A stretch of DNA of 64,000 bases from Streptomyces sp. SLBN-118 (GTDB taxonomy: Bacteria > Actinomycetota > Actinomycetes > Streptomycetales > Streptomycetaceae), in contig NZ_VFNP01000001.1 in the NCBI RefSeq assembly GCF_006715635.1, positions 2,728,001-2,792,000 of the forward strand. Direction: 5' to 3'. Positions 25,825 to 33,909 of this stretch are shown piece by piece. Every line of letters starts with the position of its first letter. The stretch's first letter is position 1. The notes beneath the pieces are model-generated. The model had not been told where the DNA came from. It ran no database searches and worked only from the letters and a program-made list of their open reading frames with translations. Made by a program: the position numbers and the translations under genes.

Positions 25825-26943
25825 TCACATGCCGAGCGGAGGTTCCCACTCCATAAAGACCCCCGAGTCGTGCTGTCGGGCAGCGAATCGCCGGTCAGTC
25901 ACCAAAAGGTCATCGGGGAACGGATGTTCAGCCCATGGGTTGTCGAAACGGAGAACCGTCGGCGGCTCCTGCGATTTTGGCGTCCACCCCCACGTGAAAA
26001 CGAAGGCACAACTCAAACGCCGGTTCCGGCCTTCAGGATAAGCCTTGGATATCCCAAAGGTGCCGTTCCCCTTCCGGCTTGCCCGAGCGGAACCAGGGTT
26101 GTTTTCTTGAAACGTAACAACATCGTCGCCGTAGAGAGCGTTTACGACTTCTTCGGTATCGCAGAACAAGTCCCTTACGCTGATAAAAATCGCGAAGGGT
26201 TGATTGCGGTGGTCGTACTTTCCGCCTACCTTCTTGCTTACCCTGCTGCGAATTCGCCGGTCGGACTGAACGAACCCACCGATCACGGGGCCAGCCAGCA
26301 CGATCTGCTCGGTGGGCGTTGGTGCCGTTGTCCGGAGGCGCGGAAAGAAGGTGAAAGTAAGCTCCACTTCGGGTGTTGAGTAGGTGGCTTTCGGAAACAT
26401 TTCACTGGTCAGGTTGGGTGCCGGTGCCCCAAGACTGGATATCGTACTTTCGAGCCACTTCGCTATTTGCGTTGCCCGTGGCTGGCGACTCCACCTGCGA
26501 ACGTTGAAGGAGAGATGCCATTGAGCGGGTCGGACTCTGCGGTTGATCTCGTCTATCAAGCGCCTGTTCCGAACATCCACCGAGTCGAATCTTTCCTCAG
26601 AGAAGAGCGTCAGAACTTCGACGCCGGCGACGTAATCGGATGATCGGTACAATCGAAAATCTGGGCTGTTTTCGTCTTCTTCATATCGAGCTTCGCACGA
26701 TTGTGAAAGAAGGTGGTGAATGTACAGTTCGTCCCACGCCTGAGCAACCTCGGCATCTTCATCGAGTCGGAGACGACTTAGAAGCATGCCATCACGGTCT
26801 GGGAATTTGGCGTACCAGGTGTTGACAACGTTTCGCGCTGCGCGAGCCTCCGATGTGCTTGAAGAACGACACCATTCAGTCCATCCGCGGAATGGGCCGT
26901 CGCTCGGATTTTCTGGCTCGACAAAGACTTGTGGGTTCGTCAC
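25825..26943 (-). CDS. Orphan protein with possible PD-(D/E)XK nuclease-like core
   Basis: The 372-aa protein is not assigned to a named family. Around residues 75-125 it reads WDELYIHHLLSQ, then SPDFRLYRS, then AGVEVLTLFSEE, then RNRRLIDEINRRV. That order (helix, PDF strand, strand with VEV) resembles a diverged PD-(D/E)XK fold in which the final Lys is missing. The C-terminal half is rich in beta segments with no hallmark. Base composition is clearly lower in GC than the neighbours, suggesting recent acquisition. GTG 26943 begins VTNPQVFVEPENP and lies six bases after a TAGCAT box, so the mRNA may be leaderless. The nuclease reading is tentative. Confidence 0.7.
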   Translation of the reverse strand: MTNPQVFVEPENPSDGPFRGWTEWCRSSSTSEARAARNVVNTWYAKFPDRDGMLLSRLRLDEDAEVAQAWDELYIHHLLSQSCEARYEEDENSPDFRLYRSSDYVAGVEVLTLFSEERFDSVDVRNRRLIDEINRRVRPAQWHLSFNVRRWSRQPRATQIAKWLESTISSLGAPAPNLTSEMFPKATYSTPEVELTFTFFPRLRTTAPTPTEQIVLAGPVIGGFVQSDRRIRSRVSKKVGGKYDHRNQPFAIFISVRDLFCDTEEVVNALYGDDVVTFQENNPGSARASRKGNGTFGISKAYPEGRNRRLSCAFVFTWGWTPKSQEPPTVLRFDNPWAEHPFPDDLLVTDRRFAARQHDSGVFMEWEPPLGM

Positions 26944-26949
26944 CCCGCG

Positions 26950-26955
26950 ATGCTA
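26950..26955 (-). promoter_or_regulatory. Possible -10 box giving a leaderless transcript
   Basis: TAGCAT on the minus strand ends six bases before the GTG of the gene at 25825-26943, with TTGCCC 19 bases upstream. No ribosome binding site is present between. The spacing fits transcription starting at the GTG itself. Confidence 0.35.
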
Positions 26956-27235
26956 TTGGGGCCGAGGGGCGTTGGGGCAAGTCGTTATGGTCAAGCACCC
27001 GCAAGATCATGGCTCACCCAACGCATGATCAAGCCCCAAACCCGCAGGGACAGCCTCAAAGCCCACGGTCAGGCGCCTTCTCTACTGTCAGTGGCTCCGT
27101 TGCCTGACATCAGTAGCTGACATCAACAGGGGCGTACAACTGCGTACGAGGGCGCACTTCACGCTGGGTTGGCCGTGCGTCCGAGGCGCCCTGTGCTCGC
27201 CATGAGAGAGGAGCGCTCGCACGGTGCACCCGCCC

Positions 27236-27276
27236 ACGGATCAGAAGGTCGCAGGCTCGAAATCCTGCCGAGTGCG
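27236..27276 (+). pseudogene. tRNA-Arg(ACG) 3'-half fragment, probable attachment-site relic
   Basis: The segment starts at the anticodon ACG, runs through the 3' side of the anticodon stem and variable loop (GATCAGAAGGTC), a T-arm with stem GCAGG/CCTGC and the acceptor 3' strand CGAGTGC. The T-loop reads CTCGAAAT where a working tRNA has TTCGAAT, one base too long. The 5' half is absent. Similarity beginning in the anticodon loop is the pattern left by AICE integration into a tRNA gene. Confidence 0.7.
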
Positions 27277-27311
27277 CGAGAGGCCCCCGGCAATCAGCCG
27301 TGGGCCTCTCG
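27277..27311. terminator. Hairpin after the tRNA fragment
   Basis: CGAGAGGCCC at 27277-27286 pairs with GGGCCTCTCG at 27302-27311, a perfect 10-bp stem. It directly follows the tRNA fragment, as the terminator of a real tRNA gene would, supporting capture of a tRNA 3' end with its terminator. Confidence 0.7.
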
Positions 27312-28215
27312 TGTTGGCGACGAACAGCGGTGCCCGCGAGACTTTGCAGGTCAGAGCGCTTCCTTCGATGGAGTGATGGGCTCGCCAGACTTCCGTACTA
27401 CAGGCAAGACACTGGAAGTTGCTCCACTCAACGGCGAGCGATTCAGCAGAGGGCGACCCGTCCCAGACCACGAAGGCACCACCGTCCAGCAGTGCGGCAT
27501 GAGCCGCGGCGTAACCTCAGCGCCGTCAGCGAGCAGTTGAATGAGCGCCCCGCGTTCCACGGTCATCTCCACTCGGGATCCTGCGGTACAGCAGCGAAGT
27601 ACAGCAACCGCCTTGACCGTAGTTGGCCGCCACCAGCCCCCAGCGCCACGACTGACCAGCCCGGCAAACCTCAGCAACCGCACTGCCGGTAGTTCGGGAC
27701 GAAGAGGCCGTGGGTGCGAGCGCACGCACCACAACCGCACCAGATCGAGCTTGGAACAGCGGGGAACCACGGTCCCAGCAATGGTTCCCGCTGGGCCCGC
27801 GCACCGGCCAAACGCCGTGGTCAGCCGCAGAACAAGCCCTGGATCACCGCAGCTTCCCAAGCTCAGAGCTTCCACTCGAAGCCACCAGGCCCACCATCCG
27901 TCCGCCTGGTCCGCTGAGCCCAAGGCCACAGACCCGAGCGAGTACGAGAGGGCGACACCATCGGCAGCGCAGCAGTAGCAACTGGAGTGGGCTGTCAGGC
28001 GAGCCACTCCACCGCGGCTGGGCACCGCCACGACCGCCAGGGCTTAGCCAACGCGCTGGAGGACGAAGCCGCTGGCCTGGCGCTGCCGCAAGTCGTTGCG
28101 AACTGGAGCGGCCCATCTCACGTGTTGCCCCGACCAGGCCTCGTCCGGCAGGCGGGAAAAGTTCTTTCTGCCGTCCGGATGAACGTATACGGTGGGGCGC
28201 CACAGACGCTTACCC
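27312..28215. other. Decayed region with fragmentary minus-strand coding signals
   Basis: No intact gene is supported. A minus-strand frame ending near 27330 reads AALLDGGAFVVWDGSPSAE then EWSNFQCLACSTEVW, which looks like a piece of a real protein, but it opens after a stop and runs into the tRNA fragment. A second minus frame at 28044-28200 reads RLWRPTVYVHPDGRKNFSRL and DEAWSGQHVRWAAP, lacks a normal start and follows the pentapeptide gene out of frame. Both may be pseudogene remnants. Confidence 0.4.
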
Positions 28216-29238
28216 TCAATGCAACGCCCAACCGGGGTGCGAAAAGGGCAGTCTGACCTCCTCCTCCATGTCCCCCTGAGCAATCCGGGCCTTGACTCGG
28301 TCGTCGGCGGAAAGACCCGCCGGCAACTCGGTGGAGCTAGTGGGCAAGGCTGCCATCAAGTCCGTGAGAGTCAACCCCCATGCGTTTTTGAGGTGCGCCT
28401 CGGACAACCACGTTCCCTTCATTTTCACATCGGATAGAAGCGCAGCATCTAGGTTTGCGTTTCGCAGAGAGGCGCCGTTCAGATTGGTTCCGAGCAGCCT
28501 CGCCTCCGTCAAGAGGGTGTCGTGCATCCACGCCTCTTCAAGGTGGGTCCCCATGAGGTTTGTGCCCCGCATGTCTGCCCCGTCCAGGCATGCACGCTCC
28601 AAGTGAGCGCCCGACAGGTCAGCGCCCCGCAGGTCGGTCTTCCGCAGGTCGATGAAGAAGGACTCGTCCCGATCTCGGGGCCGTCGGCCGAGCACGGTGA
28701 GTGCAGCCTGCACCGGTTGGCAAGGACGTGGGGGTACGCGGCGACCGTCCGCGTCAGTGGGGTGGTGTTCGGTCTGCTTCGCGTCGCCGGCAAAGGGCGC
28801 GTGCTCCCGGATGAAAGAGGCGAGCACCTCAACAATGGGGGGACGATCCTTGGCGGAGTCGCGCATGATCCGTTCCAAGGAGTAGATGCCGCCGAGCTGC
28901 TCCAATGGCCGTGTCGAGGCGATCTGATCGATGGCGTTCTTGAACCGGTCAGTTACTTGCCCCTCCCGACTCAGGTGCAGAGTGTGGTGGGTGTAAATCA
29001 GACCTGCCGCCACCAGCAGGCCCGCGCCGAGGGCTACCAGAGCCGTGCGCAGTCCCGAGACCGTGGTCCCCTGGGCAGGCGTGAGGTCCTCGTCGAGGTA
29101 GTGATCATCGAGCCACCACGGGATTCGCCACAGTGCCACCGTGACGAGGACGAGCACACCCGCTGCGGTGAGTCCCAAGAAGCCCCACCGCACCAGCAGC
29201 GGCAGCCGCGACCACTTCGACCCCATGTCGGTAAGCAA
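28216..29238 (-). CDS. Membrane-anchored pentapeptide-repeat protein
   Basis: The 340-aa protein has two N-terminal membrane helices (LLVRWGFLGLTAAGVLVLVTVA, read as two halves, and LVALGAGLLVAAGLIY), a linker containing FKNAIDQIAS and LGGIYSLERIMRDS, and about ten pentapeptide repeats at about 195-290 (TDLRGADLSGAHLERACLDG onward). This architecture, membrane pair then the ERI-x-x-D-S helix then A(D/N)LXX repeats, is a widespread bacterial family of unknown role, sometimes near defence genes. The start may be ATG 29238 or 29226. The repeats form a right-handed beta-helix used for protein contacts. Confidence 0.85.
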   Translation of the reverse strand: MLTDMGSKWSRLPLLVRWGFLGLTAAGVLVLVTVALWRIPWWLDDHYLDEDLTPAQGTTVSGLRTALVALGAGLLVAAGLIYTHHTLHLSREGQVTDRFKNAIDQIASTRPLEQLGGIYSLERIMRDSAKDRPPIVEVLASFIREHAPFAGDAKQTEHHPTDADGRRVPPRPCQPVQAALTVLGRRPRDRDESFFIDLRKTDLRGADLSGAHLERACLDGADMRGTNLMGTHLEEAWMHDTLLTEARLLGTNLNGASLRNANLDAALLSDVKMKGTWLSEAHLKNAWGLTLTDLMAALPTSSTELPAGLSADDRVKARIAQGDMEEEVRLPFSHPGWALH

Positions 29239-29918
29239 AACCCAATCACGGCGTACGTGCCACCTCGCTCACCCTTTAGGGCCGAGAAGCGGCAGGTCGA
29301 GGTCCTACGCTGGACATCCGGGAGGCGGCCGTTCGGGTCGTAGTTTCGGACAGCTCCGCCAGGCTGATCACCTCCTAACTCGCGTAGGAGGCACGGACGC
29401 CGTCCGCAGGCGAGAGGTATCGCCGACGGCCACGTGCCAGATCGAGGTCAACCACGGTCACTCGGAGCCTGTAGCGGCGCAGGAGCCCGCCGACAGACTC
29501 GGCGCCGCGGCGAACAGCGTGACCGGCGAGGACGTCGTTGTCGGCCGGCTGACTGCAGTGCACAAGGCAGGTGTCGACGACGGCACGCGTACCAGATCCG
29601 TGCCAGGTCGAGCGGTCAGCCGCGGTTCACGTGGAGTCTCTAGCAGTGACGGCGCGCGCCGTCCTTCGGTGCCGCCGCGCACCTTGAGCTCGCGGCCTAT
29701 TCGTGGACGGAGGCTTGCTGTACTCACCCCCTGGACGCTCTGACCTGCTGATATGCCAGAGATACACGGGGCCTCCGGAGCCGTGTGCGCGTCACCGTAC
29801 TGGGAGCGCAACAGCTCGTCCCCCAGAGAATCCGCAAGTACTGGTGGGGACTGCGACCGGTCGCCCGTACGGAGCATCCCCCGTCGCTGGCCGCCACTCC
29901 TCCGCGCAGGCTGAAAGA
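29239..29918. other. 680-nt stretch without a convincing gene
   Basis: Overlapping frames exist on both strands, none with a ribosome site and domain. A 62-codon minus frame at 29375-29563 (QPADNDVLAGHAVRRGAE) has some coding character but opens after a stop and may be a fragment. A small hairpin CCTCCTA/TAGGAGG lies at 29371-29391. Confidence 0.5.
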
Positions 29919-30587
29919 GTGAGCGAAACGGATGAGGATGAACAGAGGAGTCCGCGGCACGGACGCTTCGGCATGCTGCATCTATGGAGCTCGACCCTCG
30001 CCGGCGTGGTCGCCCTTGGAATCTCGCTCTACAACCTTTCGACGCTCCGCGAATCGCCACAAATCGACGCAACCCTCCCGCACCTCTTGCGCATCGGGCA
30101 GGGGGAAAATGTCTATCTCTTTCTGCAACCGACCATCTCCGTCCGACACAAGACCCAGGACGTGGACGTTGTCACGTCCGTGCGATTGGATCTGCGGCCC
30201 GATGGACAGGCTGCTCCCGCCGAGCGGCCCCGCTTCTTCTGGGACGATTCGATCACTTGGGAGTTGAATCGGAAGACCGGTGGCCTCGACTATGTGCACG
30301 CCGAGGATCCGGCTCCCTTGGTGATCAACCAGGACAATCCTCAGCAGCCCATCATGAGTTTCGTCGCCAAGGACTCGAATCTCACCGCGGGCCGGTACCT
30401 GGGAACACTGACGCTGTATCGGGCGAGCAGGCGGGAGCCGCTCACCGAAGAATTCTGTCTGACCGTCTCAGGCGACGACCTCAAGGCGTTCGCGACACCA
30501 GGCAAGGATCCGTACTTCATCTTCCGAAATGACGACCCTGACTCCGTCGACCGCCATGCCGATTGCTATGTCCGGTTCCGCTACTGA
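29919..30587 (+). CDS. Membrane-anchored protein of unknown function
   Basis: The 222-aa product from GTG 29919 starts with an acidic stretch (VSETDEDEQRSPRHGRFG), then one membrane helix (LHLWSSTLAGVVALGISLY) and a soluble domain of about 180 residues. It looks beta-rich (ISVRHKTQDVDVVTSVRLDL; LTAGRYLGTLTLYRASR), perhaps an immunoglobulin-like sandwich. No known family is recognised. It is the last gene before the right end of the element, typical of variable cargo. Frames further upstream in the same register are Pro/Arg-rich and not used. Confidence 0.7.
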   Translation: MSETDEDEQRSPRHGRFGMLHLWSSTLAGVVALGISLYNLSTLRESPQIDATLPHLLRIGQGENVYLFLQPTISVRHKTQDVDVVTSVRLDLRPDGQAAPAERPRFFWDDSITWELNRKTGGLDYVHAEDPAPLVINQDNPQQPIMSFVAKDSNLTAGRYLGTLTLYRASRREPLTEEFCLTVSGDDLKAFATPGKDPYFIFRNDDPDSVDRHADCYVRFRY

Positions 30588-30799
30588 CGTCGTTCCCGGG
30601 CCACGGGCCGCGCGGACCCGCGAGATTTTCGACGGGTTGCTGCCGCACGAGCCACAGAATCCGCGCGCTCGGTGAACAGGCCATGGCCACCCTCAAGACC
30701 TGGCGCCTGATTCGCAAGCTGCGGTGCAGTACCACCCGCATCACCGACCTGGCGAGACCCGTGTTGACCTGTGGCTGCCCCGGCACTGGGGAAACGGAC

Positions 30800-30827
30800 G
30801 ACGGCCCTGCGGGAAGTCGGGGCCGTC
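30800..30827. terminator. Hairpin near the right end of the element
   Basis: GACGGCCC at 30800-30807 pairs with GGGCCGTC at 30820-30827 (8 bp, 12-nt loop), about 210 nt after the last cargo gene. Confidence 0.45.
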
Positions 30828-30869
30828 TCTGGGCCGTGCGAGGGCGCCCGACGCCGACCAACAACGACA

Positions 30870-30909
30870 GAAGCCCACGGCATCTGACCTGGTCAGAGCC
30901 GTGGGCTTC
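30870..30909. terminator. Strong hairpin now serving as moeZ terminator
   Basis: GAAGCCCACGGC (30870-30881) pairs with GCCGTGGGCTTC (30898-30909) and the loop itself pairs TCTGACC with GGTCAGA, giving an almost fully paired 40-nt structure 30 nt after the moeZ stop. By the integration model it belongs to the element and replaces the chromosomal hairpin at 10742-10778. Confidence 0.75.
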
Positions 30910-30939
30910 TTCAGCCTTGCTGGTCAGCCCAAGGGCTGA

Positions 30940-32118
30940 TTAGTAGATCGGCTTGTCCGGCTCGATCTGGTTGACCCAGCCGATCACACCGCCGCCGACG
31001 TGCACCGCGTCCGCGAAGCCCGCGGACTTGAGCACAGCAAGGACTTCCGCACTGCGGACACCCGTCTTGCAGTGCAGGACGATGCGCTTGTCCTGAGGCA
31101 TGTCCTGGAGAGCGGTGCCCATCAGGAACTCGTTCTTCGGGATCAGCCTGGCGCCCGGGATCGAGACGATCTCGTACTCGTTGATCTCACGGACATCGAT
31201 GATGTCGATGCTTTCGCCGTCTTCGATCCACTCCTTGAGCTGCTTGGGAGTGATCGTCGAACCGGCCGCCGCCTCCTGGGCCTCCTCCGACACGACGCCG
31301 CAGAAGGCCTCGTAGTCGATGAGCTCGGTGACGGTGGGGTTCTCGCCGCAGACCGCGCAGTCCGGGTCCTTGCGGACCTTGACCTGGCGGTACTGCATCT
31401 CCAGTGCGTCGTAGATCATCAGTCGGCCGACCAGCGGCTCGCCGATGCCCGCGAGCAGCTTGATGGCCTCGTTGACCTGGATGGATCCGATGGACGCGCA
31501 GAGCACACCGAGCACGCCGCCTTCGGCGCAGCTGGGGACCATGCCCGGCGGCGGGGGCTCGGGGTAGAGGCAGCGGTAGCAGGGGCCGTGCTCGGACCAG
31601 AAGACCGAGGCCTGGCCGTCGAAGCGGTAGATGGAGCCCCAGACGTACGGCTTGTTCAGCAGCACGCACGCGTCGTTGACCAGGTAGCGCGTCGCGAAGT
31701 TGTCCGTGCCGTCGACGATCAGGTCGTACTGGCTGAAGATGTCCATCACGTTCTCGGCCTCGAGCCGCTCTTCGTGCAGGACCACGTTCACGTACGGGTT
31801 GATGCCGAGCACCGAGTCCTTGGCGGACTCGGCCTTGGACCGGCCGATGTCGGCCTGACTGTGGATGATCTGGCGCTGCAGGTTCGACTCGTCTACCTCG
31901 TCGAACTCCACGATGCCGAGCGTGCCGACACCGGCCGCGGCGAGGTACATCAGGGCCGGCGAACCGAGGCCGCCGGCGCCCACACAGAGCACCTTGGCGT
32001 TCTTCAGCCGCTTCTGCCCGTCCATCCCGACATCGGGGATGATCAGGTGGCGGGAGTACCTGCGGACCTCGTCGACGGTGAGCTCAGCAGCTGGCTCGAC
32101 CAGGGGTGGCAGCGACAC
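30940..32118 (-). CDS. moeZ: Adenylyltransferase/sulfurtransferase MoeZ (ThiF plus rhodanese)
   Basis: The 392-aa protein has an N-terminal ThiF/MoeB adenylation domain (LCVGAGGLGSPALMYLAAAG, DGTDNFATRYLVND), a zinc site (CYRC ... CAVC) and a C-terminal rhodanese domain with active-site HCKTGVRS. It activates and sulfurates the C-terminus of small sulfur carriers such as MoaD, ThiS and CysO for molybdopterin, thiamine and cysteine synthesis. Length equals the mycobacterial MoeZ. GTG 32118 has GGAG five bases upstream; the frame to 32781 overlaps the next gene. The final codons and stop (TAC TAA) lie in the attachment core; the empty site would have read TAC TGA. Confidence 0.95.
   Translation of the reverse strand: MSLPPLVEPAAELTVDEVRRYSRHLIIPDVGMDGQKRLKNAKVLCVGAGGLGSPALMYLAAAGVGTLGIVEFDEVDESNLQRQIIHSQADIGRSKAESAKDSVLGINPYVNVVLHEERLEAENVMDIFSQYDLIVDGTDNFATRYLVNDACVLLNKPYVWGSIYRFDGQASVFWSEHGPCYRCLYPEPPPPGMVPSCAEGGVLGVLCASIGSIQVNEAIKLLAGIGEPLVGRLMIYDALEMQYRQVKVRKDPDCAVCGENPTVTELIDYEAFCGVVSEEAQEAAAGSTITPKQLKEWIEDGESIDIIDVREINEYEIVSIPGARLIPKNEFLMGTALQDMPQDKRIVLHCKTGVRSAEVLAVLKSAGFADAVHVGGGVIGWVNQIEPDKPIY
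30942..30952. repeat. Right attachment site core (attR), inside moeZ
   Basis: AGTAGATCGGC, reverse complement of the last codons of moeZ (Pro-Ile-Tyr-stop). It is identical to 10791-10801. The base to its left is T here (stop TAA) and C at the left copy (stop TGA). Confidence 0.65.
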
Positions 32119-32182
32119 GGGGACTCCGTTGCGTCGATAAGTCAGTACGGTTGTTCTCCCCGTAACACTGCCACGGCCCTCC

Positions 32183-32962
32183 TCATTCCGAGACACCCGG
32201 TCCGATCTGCGAGACGATTTCGTCCCAGTAGCCGGGCAGAGCCTCGAATGGACTGGTTTGTCCCTGCCGGTCCGTGCGATCGGTGAAGAAGATCGTCCCC
32301 GCGCCCTGCCAGCGGGCGATACGGGTGGCCTCCTCCAGGTGGGTGCGCGGCACCCCGTGGACGAAGTGCACAAAGCGCTCCGGCGGGTAGTCCGCCGTCC
32401 ACTCAGCCACCTGTGACCAGCGGTAATCCGTCCAGGGACCGGAGAAGGTGACCAGTTGGTCGGCGGCCTCCGCGTAATCCGGGTACGGATGCGAGCCGTG
32501 CCCGAGAACGAGATGGCCGCCGTCGAGAACGGCCTCCAGCGTCGCCGTCGTACGCCGCACCTCCGGCAGATCGGCGCGGTCCGTGGGGCAGCGGTCCAGC
32601 AGGAAGCCGTCGGTCCGGTACCACTCGAGGTAGTGGTGCGCGTCGGAGACGAGATCGCCGAAGGAGCGCGAGCCGTGGGCCATGTCGAGATGACCCAGGA
32701 CGCGCACGCCCGCGTTGCGCAGCTTGCCCGCGGCCTCCAGGCAGTGTGGGTCGGGGCGGTCTCCGGGACCGCCGTCGACATTGAGGACGACCCAGTGCAG
32801 GGGCGTCCCTGGACGGGTCAGTTCGGCCCATTCGACCGGGGCGAGCAGCGGGTGGGCACAGCCGGGGATGCCGAAGCCGAGCCTCCCCCAGACTTCGTCC
32901 GGGGAGACCCCCACCGCGCCGGTCGCGGAGAGCGTGGTGCCCGTGGTGGTCAGATGCGGCAT
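32183..32962 (-). CDS. Spherulation-specific family 4 / GH114-like protein
   Basis: The 259-aa protein has the spherulin-4 pattern of a TIM-barrel glycosidase: LHWVVLNVDGGPGDRPDP, KLRNAGVRVLGHLDMAHGSR, YLEWYRTDGFLLDRCPTD and VLGHGSHPYPDYAEAAD. Related GH114 and PelA hydrolase domains cleave galactosamine polymers. No signal peptide is visible, so it may be cytoplasmic. The ATG overlaps the end of the epimerase gene by 13 nt, so the two are coupled. The position in a PelF/epimerase run supports polysaccharide metabolism. Confidence 0.82.
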   Translation of the reverse strand: MPHLTTTGTTLSATGAVGVSPDEVWGRLGFGIPGCAHPLLAPVEWAELTRPGTPLHWVVLNVDGGPGDRPDPHCLEAAGKLRNAGVRVLGHLDMAHGSRSFGDLVSDAHHYLEWYRTDGFLLDRCPTDRADLPEVRRTTATLEAVLDGGHLVLGHGSHPYPDYAEAADQLVTFSGPWTDYRWSQVAEWTADYPPERFVHFVHGVPRTHLEEATRIARWQGAGTIFFTDRTDRQGQTSPFEALPGYWDEIVSQIGPGVSE

Positions 32963-33909
32963 GCCGCCTCCATCCAGATGTCGGCGAGGGACTCTTCGAG
33001 GTTGATACGGGGGCGCCAGCCGAGTCGGTCGCGGGCGGTGCGCACATCCGCCTGCTGCCAGCTGCCGCAGCCGTCGGGATAGGGGGCCGGGCCCGCGGTG
33101 AGCTGCTCCAGCACGGATTCGGAGCGGGGGGCGCCGATGGAGGGACGGCCGGGGGGCGTGTCGAGTTCGTGCAGCGCTCCCGCGTAGCCCGCGACCCTGG
33201 CCAGGACAGCGGCCGCGTCGCGCAGTCGTACGGCACGTCCCGTACCGATGTTGACGACGCCCTGCGCGGCGGAGAGCGAGGCGGCGTGCACGGCGCGCGC
33301 CACGTCCCGCACGTCGACGAAGTCGCGCTGCACGCCGAGGCCGCTGAGCTTCAGCTCGCCGTCGCCGGACTGCATGGCGCGGCGCATCGCCTCGGCGAGG
33401 CGGCCGAGCGGTGAGCCGGCCGGGGTGCCGGGGCCGACGGGCGAGAAGACTCGCAGCACGACAGCGTCCAGGCCCGCGCCGAGTACCAGTTCGGTGGCGG
33501 CGAGCTTGCTGACGCCGTACGGGCCCCCCGGGCGCGGAATCGCATCCTCCGCTGTCGAGGAACCCTGCTGGGACGGACCGTACTCGGAGGCACAGCCGAG
33601 CTGGACGAGCCGGGCGCCGCAGCCGCTGCGGCGCAGAGCCTCGCAGACGGTGGCGACGGCGACGGTGTTGTGCCGGGTGAGCTCGCGGGCACCGCCGCGC
33701 GTGGCGCCCGCGCAGTTGATGACGACGCCGGGGTGGACGGCGCCCAGGAAGCGGGTCAGCGCGCCCGGGCTGCCTCCGGCGAGGTCGAAACGTACGTCGG
33801 CGTCGTCACCGCGCCCGAGGGCGGTCAGGTGCACGGCGGGGTCGGCGAGCAACCGGTCGGCGACGAAGCGGCCGAGGAATCCATTGGCACCGAGCAGGAG
33901 CACCCTCAT
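32950..33909 (-). CDS. NAD-dependent sugar epimerase/dehydratase
   Basis: The 319-aa extended short-chain dehydrogenase starts MRVLLLGANGFLGRFVADRL with the GxxGxxG Rossmann motif. It has the catalytic YGVSK (PYGVSKLAATELVLG) and a nearby Ser, and a substrate half ending with RDRLGWRPRINLEESL. It should act on nucleotide sugars, as UDP-sugar 4-epimerases do. Its ATG overlaps the TGA of a 17-codon leader ORF (ATGA) that carries the only good ribosome site, suggesting coupled translation. Confidence 0.9.
   Translation of the reverse strand: MRVLLLGANGFLGRFVADRLLADPAVHLTALGRGDDADVRFDLAGGSPGALTRFLGAVHPGVVINCAGATRGGARELTRHNTVAVATVCEALRRSGCGARLVQLGCASEYGPSQQGSSTAEDAIPRPGGPYGVSKLAATELVLGAGLDAVVLRVFSPVGPGTPAGSPLGRLAEAMRRAMQSGDGELKLSGLGVQRDFVDVRDVARAVHAASLSAAQGVVNIGTGRAVRLRDAAAVLARVAGYAGALHELDTPPGRPSIGAPRSESVLEQLTAGPAPYPDGCGSWQQADVRTARDRLGWRPRINLEESLADIWMEAACRI

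Larger units (their letters stand above)
30588..30939. other. 352-nt right end of the element with two hairpins
   Basis: No gene is supported. The segment carries hairpins at 30800-30827 and 30870-30909 and ends in the attachment core inside moeZ. It may also contain integrase arm sites, but none can be defined by eye. Confidence 0.6.
10791..30952. mobile_element. Integrated AICE-type element (~20.1 kb) at the 3' end of moeZ
   Basis: The boundaries come from an 11-bp direct repeat AGTAGATCGGC at 10791-10801 and 30942-30952; the right copy is the last codons of moeZ. Between them are all core AICE functions: tyrosine integrase next to the left end, excisionase, RepSA initiator, spread proteins, an FtsK/TraB translocase and a GntR repressor. 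Cargo fills 20-30.6 kb. Joining the left flank to the right core rebuilds a moeZ end with a TGA stop and a normal short gap to the hydrolase gene. The right part (27.2-30.9 kb) may have a separate origin, because a tRNA 3' fragment lies at its edge. Confidence 0.8.

Noticed and set aside
27541..28279. Plus-strand ORFs in the region right of the tRNA fragment
   Set aside because: Pro/Arg/Ser-rich with no start context; the weak protein-like signals are on the other strand.
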